Origin: Hirundichthys speculiger
Lineage: Eukaryota > Chordata > Actinopteri > Beloniformes > Exocoetidae
Direction: 5' to 3'
Length of the DNA: 64,000 bases
Assembly: GCA_018398805.1 (NCBI GenBank)
Contig: JAGFBZ010000850.1
Location: forward strand, 744,001 to 808,000
Of the stretch, positions 38,801 through 48,700 are shown in pieces (position 1 is the first letter of the stretch; each line of letters opens with the position of its first letter). Below the pieces are notes generated by a model. The model was not told the DNA's origin. It did not search any database and saw nothing but the letters and a program-made list of their open reading frames with translations. The position numbers and the translations under genes were made by a program.

Positions 38801-39540
38801 TTGTGATATCTAGTTACATTTTATAAGGAAATAACGTATTCTATATTTTAATCTCAGACTGCGGAACAGACTGTAGACGTTTGGCAAGGCTGGGCGTTTT
38901 ACCTGTTGCAGCAAGGTCACGTGTCTTTTGAGGGCGTCAAAAAGTGATGAACAGTAAATATCATTTAAAGTTGGATTTATTCCATACTGACTAAATGTAT
39001 AAATGGTTTCAAACGTAAAACTAAATATATACATAAATAAATAAAGATTTTGGCTGCAAATAATCGGTAAATTATCCGGTCAGTAAGTGTTAAGCTACCC
39101 ACTTGTTTGAATTAATGTGAACGTCTCAAAACCGTTGACGTTTAGCCCACAATAACGTAGCTAAACAGCAGGCAATGCCCAAAACGCCGAAAACGAGCCA
39201 AGTGAAAACATATATCAGAGTATTGTCAGTATTTCAAATAGATGTGATAGTTTCGCTAAATACGCAAATCGACGCCATATATGAATGAGGGTGGTAAAAA
39301 CTTGGGAACATTACCTGTATACGGATGCGGCTAACTACTTAGCTGTACACTGTTAGCCTTTGCAGTAGTATCCTGAAATCCTCAGCCCCGTGCCGCGATA
39401 AATAATCTTTCTCTGGGAAGGTACTGCACCCACTGTTAATGCAAATGTTGCATTGATATATCATCAGTTTGTCATCGATGGCCCTGGAACGCTCCACAGG
39501 CACGCCTGACGGGATGTTTGGACCCCGGAAAGACTGAGCC
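26661..39540 (-). CDS. arfip1: arfip1, arfaptin-1 (complete gene)
   Basis: Arfaptin-1 is a BAR-domain (crescent, membrane-curvature) protein of the trans-Golgi that binds Arf1/Arl1-GTP and PI4P and limits vesicle scission (family knowledge). The common coding exons (3-10) join in phase to 375 residues, against about 373 in human. Residues 1-120 are low-complexity. Residues 121-139 ([19 protein letters not shown]) match the pre-BAR amphipathic helix, with the protein kinase D-type site LVRKWS (Ser134). The BAR/AH domain runs from about 150 to 355 ([61 protein letters not shown]), and the protein ends PSWLEEH. Upstream exon 2 can extend the N terminus by 114 acidic residues in frame. fhdc1 lies downstream on the same strand; fam193a is divergent upstream. 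Confidence 0.93.
26920..27094 (-). CDS. arfip1: arfip1 exon 9
   Basis: Encodes [19 protein letters not shown] through KLKFLEENK (residues 267-324), 175 nt, entering in phase 2 (split Arg266) and leaving in phase 0. The acceptor is CCTAG. The donor is an unusually weak GTTGAC. Confidence 0.92.
27491..27648 (-). CDS. arfip1: arfip1 exon 8
   Basis: Encodes [20 protein letters not shown] through [10 protein letters not shown], ending with AG of the split Arg266. It is 158 nt, with acceptor GCTTAG and donor GTGATT. Confidence 0.93.
27990..28050 (+). repeat. Rex3/RTE LINE fragment in arfip1 intron
   Basis: The plus strand reads [18 protein letters not shown], the same C-terminal motif as [18 protein letters not shown] in the 7.5-9.3 kb LINE. 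A short, isolated remnant. Confidence 0.55.
28677..28898 (-). CDS. arfip1: arfip1 exon 7
   Basis: 222 nt, phase 0 on both sides, residues 140-213. It runs from [20 protein letters not shown] through [16 protein letters not shown] to SPELH. Acceptor CTACAG, donor GTGAGT. This is the first half of the BAR domain. Confidence 0.94.
29220..29332 (-). CDS. arfip1: arfip1 exon 6 (amphipathic helix and PKD-type site)
   Basis: 113 nt. Encodes [20 protein letters not shown], then [17 protein letters not shown] (residues 103-139). LVRKWS matches the LxRxxS protein kinase D consensus; human Ser132 corresponds to Ser134 here. Acceptor GTCCAG, donor GTAAAC. Confidence 0.93.
29333..30414. other. arfip1 intron 5
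   Basis: No feature beyond AT-rich sequence and a poly-A run at 30220-30243. Confidence 0.5.
30415..30516 (-). CDS. arfip1: arfip1 exon 5
   Basis: 102 nt, encodes [20 protein letters not shown] then [14 protein letters not shown] (residues 68-101), matching the linker of arfaptin-1 (human ASRLAQ region). Both flanking codons are split Gly. Acceptor TCCCAG, donor GTACCT. Confidence 0.85.
31140..31248 (-). CDS. arfip1: arfip1 exon 4
   Basis: 109 nt, encodes [20 protein letters not shown] then [16 protein letters not shown] (residues 32-67). EGIIESG matches human EGVIEAG. Acceptor TCCCAG, donor GTGTGT. Confidence 0.88.
31249..32386. other. arfip1 intron 3
   Basis: No gene. A (CA)n tract lies at about 32290-32310, and a poly-T run near 32060-32080. 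Confidence 0.5.
32387..32488 (-). CDS. arfip1: arfip1 exon 3 (start of the common isoform)
   Basis: The ATG at 32479 lies in a strong context (ACAATGG) and gives [20 protein letters not shown] (residues 1-20), close to the mammalian arfaptin-1 N terminus. The first nine nucleotides of the exon (GTG AGC ACA) are open and in frame with upstream exon 2. Acceptor TTGCAG, donor GTAAGA. Confidence 0.92.
32489..36463. other. arfip1 intron 2
   Basis: No host gene was recognised. A poly-A tract lies at 32539-32561. A degenerate Tc1/mariner-like element is listed at 34009-34740. The rest is AT-rich. Confidence 0.5.
34009..34740 (+). mobile_element. Degenerate Tc1/mariner-like element
   Basis: CAACAAAAGTGAATGCAC at the left and GTGCGCTCACTTTTGTTG at the right are imperfect inverted ends like those of fish Tc1 families. 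Between them, broken frames give pieces that resemble a transposase (for example EQILCSDEV near 34320-34350, like the xxVLFSDES motif). Many stops. The family call is tentative. Confidence 0.4.
36464..36798 (-). CDS. arfip1: arfip1 exon 2, optional acidic N-terminal extension
   Basis: On the minus strand an acceptor (TTTTCAG) is followed two bases later by ATG at 36796. The exon then reads 111 open codons to a donor GTGACA and leaves in phase 0, the phase needed to join exon 3 (adding V-S-T before the usual Met). The product would be 489 residues. The segment is very acidic (34 Asp/Glu, 8 Lys/Arg) and probably disordered: [20 protein letters not shown] at the start, [13 protein letters not shown] in the middle. 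I do not recognise it in mammalian arfaptin-1. It could be a fish-specific isoform, or its ATG could serve as an alternative start. Confidence 0.65.
36799..39314. other. arfip1 intron 1
   Basis: No gene was recognised. It contains the SINE fragment at 37857-37975, a poly-T at 38051-38066 and an (AAC)n tract near 38347-38360. Confidence 0.5.
37857..37975 (-). repeat. SINE 3' body fragment
   Basis: CCATCCATTTATCCATCATC, then GGGGATCTGCTGGAGCCTAT, CCCAGCTCCCTTCGGGCAAA. This is the same 3' part as the SINE at 11.73-12.12 kb and in the same orientation; the tRNA head is missing. Confidence 0.7.
39315..39540 (-). other. arfip1: arfip1 non-coding first exon (approximate)
   Basis: On the minus strand the CpG-containing block ends GTATACAG before the donor GTAATG (39311-39314 and below). 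It has no ATG-initiated frame continuing into exon 2 or 3, as expected for 5' UTR. The upstream boundary is a guess. Confidence 0.55.
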
Positions 39541-39545
39541 ACTGT

Positions 39546-41550
39546 GAATGGGCCCAGTGGTGAGGATCTTCTGAGGCAGCCTACATCAATTGATCATTTG
39601 CTGGATGCGAGCGCCCCCTGTTGTTAAAGTATGCTGTTTACGGTTTGACATCCATTTTATTTTATTTCATGTCATTTTTTTATTTTTATTTTATTTTGCT
39701 CTTGGACAACCAGCTTCCGGTGCCAACCTAAATAAAACTTTCAGTGTGTTGTATGGAAAATTCTTTATAAAAAAAGACACAAGAAGTTATAATTGTATGC
39801 CATCAACTTTGGCACTTGCGTTTTACTATTACTGTGACTTTGATTACATTTTTACTTAAAAAAAATACTTATACAAAAATAATAATAATAACTAAAATTA
39901 TACATACATGTCTGTGTGTGTGTGTGTGGGGGGGGGGGGGGGGTATTTACAGTTTTTAGGTACTTACGTATATACAGTTCAATTTTTTTTAAATATTTCT
40001 ATTTTATTTTTATATCTACTTTTTGGATTTTTAATATTTCCTAAAGACCAACAGGGTATATTCTTACCTTGACGTATTTTATTCTTGCTCTCTTCTGCTG
40101 CTGGTACATTCCCCGTGTGGGATGCAAGAAAGTCTTAACCTACTACATTTTGTGGCAAAATAATGGAAATAAATAAATAAAAAAATCCACCTGAGTGATT
40201 ATTTTTCTTGTGACTGCAGCTGCTTATGTATCCAACATGTGATGTAGAAAGCATTGCAGAAAATGGGTCTGCCCTGTTATCCAGCAGTCTATCCAGCTAG
40301 TTAGACAATATCAGGCCTGATATCTGATATTAATATTGGATCAGTGCACTCTTAGTGCTCATTATCTCTTGGGTGGTCCTCCAGCAGAGGCTAAGGCAGT
40401 ATGACCAAGGTGTGGTTCAAGATCAGTTGAGCGATCTCTAACTACAAACTTTATGACATAGGATAATAATGAGCCTAGCCTTAAAAAGACATAAGGTGAA
40501 CACTTTTGCCTAAGACCATAAATCACATTTTTCTCTTGTTTTTAGGCCAGTATGACCATCGCTAATGTTGTTGCAACATTTCCAGCTATTCCTATTTTGT
40601 ACTTCATACCCTGCAGTCCCATCCAGGTACTATTTCTTTGACATCCTCTTACTCCTTCCTTTCTGTTCAAACAGATGTGTATCTTCAATTTGTCTCTTAG
40701 TCATGTGTTTTACCCTTCAACTTAACTAAACTTTGCATCAATGCAGCCATCTCTGCTAATGATATACTAAAACAGTATTAAATACTAAACCAGTAATATG
40801 AGCTGTTCTGGCTGATCCAAACCATCTGCTTTTTTTGAAAAGGTAATGTTGCCTCTCTCTGGCCACAGATATAATGTGCCAAGGTACAGGACCAACAGTT
40901 TTAAAAACTAATTTGCTCCTACTTCTATTAGTCTTGTTATTATTGTTTTTGTACTTTTCATTCCTCTTTATCGCTTGTTGTGATTTTTTTTTAAACTGCT
41001 GGCTGTAAAACAAATTGCCCCCTGAAGATATCCTTCTTTCATTACCTCTCTTCAGGGCTTTATCTGTAATTTCACTCCCATTATCCTAAAATAATAGCAT
41101 TCTTTTAAAGTTGCACAGATTACTATATTTTCATGTTAAAATAGTTTCAACAGTTTCAATTTAATTTGAAGGAACATTTCCTTACTGTTGACATCAAGGC
41201 AGGGGCAATAAGGAGACTCAAGATAGTAATGGTGGAAGAGAAAATGAAACAGTGACCAAGTGAGAACTAGATAAATAAATAAAGGGACACTATGTGATAT
41301 GAAGCAGTCTGTTTTGCAGTTTTTGAAATGTTGTTGTGCATAATGCTTTCTTTGGCTTTCTAAACTATTTTTTTGAAATGTTTTATGTATTGTTGTTGTT
41401 TTCCTGTTCTATTTCCTGAATATCTGTTGGTGTGTTTTGCATCTCAGGGCCACCTTTTACGATTGGGTAAATATATCTATATAAAAACAAGACAATGTGT
41501 AGCTGATGTGGTCAAATTTTCGTAATCCAAGCCTAAGTGATTTTCGATAA
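39546..41550. other. Divergent intergenic region arfip1 / fam193a
   Basis: About 2 kb separates the two 5' ends. A (GT)n(G)n tract lies at 39910-39943. The rest is AT-rich with no recognised gene. Confidence 0.5.
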
Positions 41551-41811
41551 GAAACTACATCTCCCATAACCTCTTGGGTGGGGCACACGTTTGCGTGGTG
41601 ACGCAAGTTGAGCTTGGTCGAAGCAGTCCGTCCAGAGGCCATATTGGAATCTATGAAGTCGGCTTGCACTTTGATGGGACTGTGTGTCTGTCGTTTTGGG
41701 AGTTTCTAAATCGTTATTCTGGATTTACGCCCGAGTGATTGCACCAGGCCTTTAACTCGAGACTCTGCCTAATCTGGACGGCAAGTTGTCTCACCTGTTT
41801 TTTGGGAAAAA
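41551..41811 (+). promoter_or_regulatory. fam193a promoter and 5' UTR
   Basis: The segment is richer in CpG than its surroundings. At 41554-41569 it has ACTACATCTCCCATAA, close to the ZNF143/SBS element ACTAcAnnTCCCA. A TGACGCAA (ATF/CREB-like) follows at about 41600, and a GCCATATT (YY1-like) at about 41639. There is no TATA box at a useful place. The start codon at 41812 lies in AAAAATGAG. Confidence 0.5.
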
Positions 41812-42033
41812 ATGAGTCCAACCGATGCTAAACGGGGGGCTAAACGCAGGAAGAACAAGCGGGGCGGTGGCAGTAGCTGCAGTGCTGTCTGCAACAGCAG
41901 CAGTGGCAAGGCCGGGGTCGCTCCGGCTCTGGGCTGTGCGGGAACAGCAGCACCTGCCTCTGCCGTCAGCTTTTTAACATCTGGCAGTGCTGGCAACGGA
42001 AATATAGGGTCCATCGCGGGCATAAACGGGGAG
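41812..42033 (+). CDS. fam193a: fam193a exon 1
   Basis: 74 codons from ATG to GGE before donor GTAAGA, phase 0. Basic start, then a Ser/Gly/Ala-rich stretch. Confidence 0.88.
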
Positions 42034-45000
42034 GTAAGAATGTCACACGGATAACCGGTGGATGTCAAAGCGGGAGGTGACTAACTGGTGGTGTTATCAA
42101 CGACACATCTGATCTGGGCCCGAGACTGATGCGGGGAAGTCAGTTAGCCAAATAACCTATCCAATGTAGCAATTAACGAGCTTGTTGAAAGATAGTAGTA
42201 GACATCGTGCTTGGGAATACAGCATCACGTAGCAAGTGGTATAGATTAACAGAAGTACTGGTGGTGTATTATAGCAGGCTGCTGTAAACATTAAGCTAAC
42301 TTTCTTGGCCGAGCACTGTGATTACAATCGTTAGCTTAAGTTGAGGGATCGTAACTCAATCGACTACAAGTTGGACAACAGGAAGCATTATTTTGAGCTA
42401 ATAGACTTCGTGTAACTGGAGATTACCTTGGCCAAGCCAAGATTAATAGGGAGTATCATCAGGTTCAGCACGGTTGGCTTAGACGCTGCTGTTTCTCAGA
42501 TAAACATTCATGCTAGCTCATGCTAACAGTACCAACAACTTCAGCTCCTTCAGGTTTCTGTGTGTTTTTGTTGACCTTCCACTTTTTCTTTTGTAAAATA
42601 CTTCAATGGTGTTTTATATAGAGATATTTAAACTACATGTCTAATTCAAGCTATCCAAGAAAACCTAACTAGTCATTATACTTTAAGTAAATACTAAAAC
42701 ATAAGCAGTGTTTGTGTATCGTAGCTGTGTTTGATAGAATGGCTTACAGTTGTCTTACAGGCTTACAGTCGGTTCAGAAGTTAGTTATTTTTGGGAACCT
42801 TTTGGGGTTACAAAATGTTAAATGTAGCTTTTATGCATGTTGCTCTGCTGGGTTGCAGAGAAAATATGTGTATGTTTATGATGGAGATGCACACATTATG
42901 GTACTCTTTGTACTAGTTCCAAATGTGTGGTCTTTGTCTTTAGATAGATAGATAAATAGATACCCTTTTTTAATAGTCTGAGAGGGTTCCCCTTAGAAAT
43001 TTCGCATTCCAGTAGCAACACAGCACTGTACAATAGAGAACACACTGAGCAAATCAAAAAGAGCAAAGTTTAAATTCTACAAAAATATGTAAAATAAAAT
43101 ATATCTGAGAATTCTAAGGTGTAGGCAAAGTTAAGCAGTGTAAGAAAAGTCTACTGTGATACAAATTTGATTCAATCTTTCTTTGATTAAAAAAAAATCA
43201 CTACAATCTACAACCACTCGATGTATTAATGAGAATTATGCGTATGTATGTAATGAGAATTATGTAGTCTGATCAATATTTTCATTTCGTATCGGTGCAA
43301 TTGGATTGTTCATTGTTAAATCGATGTAGATCCAATGGATCATTGCACCCCTAATAAATAGGTAGGTAGGTACGTAGGTGAATACATGAATAACCTTAAA
43401 ATATCTGCAAGAACTGACACTCTTAAGATTTGTCAAGGGTAAATGGAGGGGCATGTTTTCTTTTAATTTTTTCATGCTGATTCTTAAATGTTGTTACACA
43501 ATATGTAGACACACTATGCTTATATTGTAGTTTTACTCTATCCTCCTAGCCTGGACAAGCCTAACTGTATTGCATACACACACAGCCAGCAATCCACCCT
43601 TAGTCAATAGCAAAATTATCAGTGCCAACAAGGTGTTTAATCCAGTAGACTGAACTATTACAAGGTTTACTGTTTATCATTGATCATATACAAAAGTACA
43701 ATATTTTGAATTATAAGTTAACACTGCATTGTTTGTTTACCTCAGGTCAAAGTTAACAACAGTGTAACTCCTCAGTTTACGGAAGGACCAGTGAATGCTG
43801 ACTTCTCCGGTGTCCTTCAGGTAAATTTGCATCAGTCCGACGCATGATTTTTGAGGCTGATATAAATCTTTGGCATTTAAGACTGCGGTTACCTCTGAAT
43901 CACCATCTGCTCAACTGTGATGCTTACTGTTCTCCACTGCTGCACACACTGGTGAGATTATGGCCCCGTTCAAACCTTGAATTAACAAGCATCATGAGAA
44001 ATCCAATTACAAGGAGACAGCTCTTAGTGTATGTGTTCACACCTTGAATTAAAATGTGCACCCAAGCGCCAACATGCCCACTTCTGGGTTGAGTCCTACC
44101 AGGATGTAGGTTTTGTTGGAGTTCCTCTACTGGCCATTATGGGCTGGTTCCAAAACAGAGCAAATCTCCACTGACACCCATGTTCAAATGCCCAACTTTG
44201 CAGCAGAAATAAACATATTTGCGGCAAAAATAAAAATATTGTCAGCCTGGTACAAAAAATGTTTTTTGGTCTCTGTATAGATTCCCCCATCCATGACACC
44301 TGTGTGGGGAAATGGGGTGGGGGCTTTTTTTTTTTTTTTTTTTTTTTTTTTTGACCACATCAGGTAAAATTATATAAATCTACAAAATGGCCAATGGCTA
44401 GCTATCATCACTCTAGCTACCTTGTGCCTAGTTCTTCGCGTTATATTGACTTCTGAGCTGTGACTAAAAACAAAGGATAATCATTCTTACCCTAAAGAGA
44501 ATTTGCTTTGTTGTGCTTTTGTGTTTTTCTAAATGTAACAACAGACCATCATGGTCTGGCTGTGGGTTGGCCTGGAAAGATCTATGGATGAAGTCTAGCT
44601 AAGCAGCAGTCAGTCCATCATCCCGTGACTTGCGGGCTGATGGGGGAAGGCTTGCCCAGTCGCTACAGGTCTATTACCCACATCACCTGGGGAATTGATG
44701 GTCTTGACCCGCAGGTTCCAGGAGTCCTCATTTCAGTTTTGGTAGCACTCATTTCAGATGCTGTTTTGGTAGTGACATTGGAAATTATGTTTTTGACAGA
44801 TTTGATTAAAATGAATGTAAGGTAATGTTAATTAGCATAAGCTTAGCCAGGTGAGCTAATATAGCAGTGAATGAAATAAGATGGGTAGGGGTGCACGAAA
44901 AACAGGAAATTATGATGTCATCTCGATAAGTCCGATATCACGACGAATAGGCCCGATAACATATATAATTTTTGTCAACACGGCAGTGCCTCGCTCCCTC

Positions 45001-45679
45001 TGAGCCTCGAATGACCGGCAGTGAATGTTATGTTCAAGTGACGTCGCCATAATCAGAAAAACGAATACTCAATAAGGAAAATCAAGAATACCCCCTCATG
45101 CCAGAAAACAACTCGTTACCTCAGTCATAAATTTTGTAGTTGCTGACTTGAATTGATATTCGCAGTATTTTCCCACATGTTACACATAAAAAATAGAAAA
45201 AATAGATAAGGCCAAAAGAACGACTAGCAAACGAGGGAACGGAGGAATTTACGTTACTCCTTGAATGCAGCATTGCCGCACAGTGCGCTGATTTAAAAAA
45301 AAAAAAAAAACACATGCCGATTGTATGGAACTTTATTCAAGTTTCAGAAGAAGATAGTTCGCTGGTTTTTTGTGACAAATGCTCCAAGCGAAAGAAGGAA
45401 AAATAGCACAAACTTTTATACGTCAAACCCGAACAGCCACCTGAAACATAACCATCACTTCCAATGGAGTTTTGAAATCTCGCTAATGTGAGCTAACATG
45501 AGCTAACGTCAGCAAACCAGGAGCAAGTCTCTCCTCCACTCCCCTCCCCTCCGCTCCCCTCTCTTCTTCTCTCCTCTCCGCTCCTCACCATCATCTCTCT
45601 CATCTAAAGCTGCCATGAGATAAACCCCCCCCCCCCCCCCCCCCAAAAACCCCAAAAAAAAAAAAAAAAAAAAAAAACC

Positions 45680-45710
<31 letters not shown>

Positions 45711-48700
45711 AAAAAAAAAAAAAACTACTGAACCTCATTTACTTTGATTAAAGGCATTCATTTGAATGGAACCACAAGCCAAAATCCTTTAAACGTTATT
45801 TTTTTTTACTGTGGAGTGAACTTTTTCAGTTCATTTACACAGACAAGTTTAACTTGTGTCAGTACATTATGCACTGTGCATGGCACCACACAGTACGAGA
45901 AAAAAGGCTTCAAAAGCATGCTGTAAAAAAACCTATGATGTCACAGAGGGTTTGTCCAGTTCTTCTTATATAGACTGTGTTAGCCCTGAAATGCATCTTT
46001 ACACGTGTTTGCAAATGAACAACCAAATGCATTGTTGTTTTTAATTGTCAAAATCAGATGAAAAATACTTGGTGTATTTTGCAGGAAAAGAAAAAATTAG
46101 AAGCCAAGAATAATAAGATGATGATTTGATTTTTTTTTTCCCCCTCAGACTTTATTCAACAAAGAGTGTGTTCATCACAAATCAGGGTGTATACAATACA
46201 AGGAAAAATCTGCCACAAACACAGATAAAATAATAACAATAAATCAAACAATAAAATAATAACAATGAATCAAATGAGTCATCACCTTAGAGGATGACCG
46301 ATTATGTTTCTTTTTTAGATGGTACCGCAATCCATCTCATGATGATTTTGTGTTCAGACTACGAAGAGAATGTGGATACAAATGTCCCAGGACCTTCAGA
46401 TGCATGCAGAGTGATGGGATCTGAATTCATCTTGGAAAGTGTTCAGACCTTCCATTAGTGTTGGCTACTTGTAATTGGATTTTGTTAGGATATATTTTCC
46501 TGCAGTGTTTGAACACGGTCTGTCTGCCAGCAACAGAGATGTATTTGCCTGGTTCTTGAAAAGCAAGCACAAGCCCTACTATTGAGGAAAAAGAGGTCCG
46601 GAGGCACCAAGGAATATGAGAATCAGATAGACCTTCAGGTCCAGGGAATTCAGGCTTATGAGTTCTATTTCAGTAGTAACCAGATTACAGGGCTAGATCC
46701 AAATCAGTCAAACTTTATTTGTATAGCACTTTACAACAACACAAAGGAGACCAAAGTGCTTCACATTTTAAGTGAGGTAAATCACAGCAGACTTTGTAAG
46801 CACTATAAAATAAATAGTAAACCAATAACAATAAAAAAAAAACATGAAGTTTATCTAAATAATTGGGTATCCAAATGTGCACTTGTGAGAGCAGCCCTCT
46901 CACCAAGTGGTGGCTGTGATTGTCGTCTACCAAGCTGTTAAGAATGATGCATGATGGCATATATTCTATGTTCTTGGCATTTATAGCTGGCTGTTGTTGT
47001 TTTTCTGTTGCTGTAATTACACCACTAAGCAACAGGGGAGTACAGGTTCTTTTTTGCAGTGCAGTAGCTTGCGGTGGGTAAGCTCCCTTTTGTGTACTTC
47101 CTATAAGTGGCTCAGATATAGCAATGGAAAAAGCATATCTTATGTGATTTGGAGCTGATAAATGTTGATCACCAGTAATTTTTTCTGACGTTGTAGCAAT
47201 TGACCTTTCGGTAAGCACCGCCCCTTCCCTAGTTACTGTTGCTAGGTCGGACATTCTCGCTGCTCTTCCATTAAGGACAATGTTATTTTGCCATTTTTCC
47301 AATGCCTATTAACCTTATTTACATTACACTTGAATAACGCACTGGTATAATATTGCTACTGGGGACCTGCAACAGTGATTCGAGGTGTCCAGAGCGTTTG
47401 GAGGGACATTTTTATTCCCTTTAACGAGATAAAACAAAGAGTGGAAATCTGCAGGCTGTGGGTTAAGTTGTGTCCGTCCACACAAGCAACTGAACGTGGG
47501 GAAAGTTACAAAACATGCCAACATTTACTCCAAGGTAAGTTTACTTTGTTTATTAGATGATTGATTTAACCACCCTTTAGTAAAAGTAATATGATTTAAC
47601 AGCGGCAAGGAGGATGATGAGTTCTCTGTTAGCATTAGCTCTGGTCCATAGGCCTTCCCACACCAGAGCTATGTTAACATCAGACAGTCGCAGCATTGTA
47701 TTAATATAATTAATAAAGTGATGTTAACATCACCAGCCTCACAAAATAAATATCCAGGGCCATATATATTTGTAGACAATGAGGCAGGCTTATAGGTGGC
47801 TAGCGAGTTAGCCGGAATGCTAACGGAGAGATGTTTTCACTCATCACCCTCCCTGCTGTTAAATCATATTACTTATACTAAACGGTGGTTAAATCGATCA
47901 TCTAATAAACAAAGTAAACTTACCTTGGAGTAAATGTAGGTGTGTTTTGCAACTTTCCCCACGTTCAGTTGCTTGTGTAGATGGACACAACTTAAAGGTG
48001 GAGTAGGTTCCAGCAATCCAACTCAAGCCTCCTCCGCCTTCCTCTTCAGCTCAAAACCACGCCTTCACATGATTCATGAATTTGATGGACGTATTAGGGC
48101 CAATCAAAATGTGATGATCACTTTTTGATTGGTCAAGTTTTTCTCTGATATACCCTCTAACTGGACCAAGTTTAGTTTTTTTTGCAAACATAGTGGGTGC
48201 AATGGAATGTGAAAAGGTTTCAGGCAATATTGTAAAAAGTGTTGCAAAAAAACAACACCCACCCCACCTCCAAATTCTCCCGTTTGTTTGGTTTGGGAAA
48301 GGGAATAAAAATGTCCCTCCAAACGTTCTGGACACCTCGAGTCACTGTTGCAGGTCCCCAGTAGCAATATTTTACCACGGCGTTATTCTAGTGTAATGTA
48401 AATACGCTTGATAGGCATCGGAAAAATGGCAAAATAACATTGTCGTTAATGGAGGAGCAGCGAGAATGTCCAACCTAGCAACAGTAACTAGGGAGGGGGC
48501 GGTGCTTACCGAAAGGTCAATTTGCTCTTTCTTCCCAGCTTGAAAATGACATGGGAAATACAAAGAAGAAAAATAATGCTACCAAGCAGACCAGTAACGT
48601 TTATGGTGACCCGTAGTAACATTTGAAGAGCGGTGGATGTCATGGTATGGTACCGGGATCCCTGCTACTGCCTAGGTACACCCTTGGTTTGACATTGAAG

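Noticed and set aside
46715..47302. 195-codon minus-strand ORF
   Set aside because: It crosses the end of the inverted-repeat element and a dispersed repeat, shows no family features, and has no splice context. Most likely a chance open frame.
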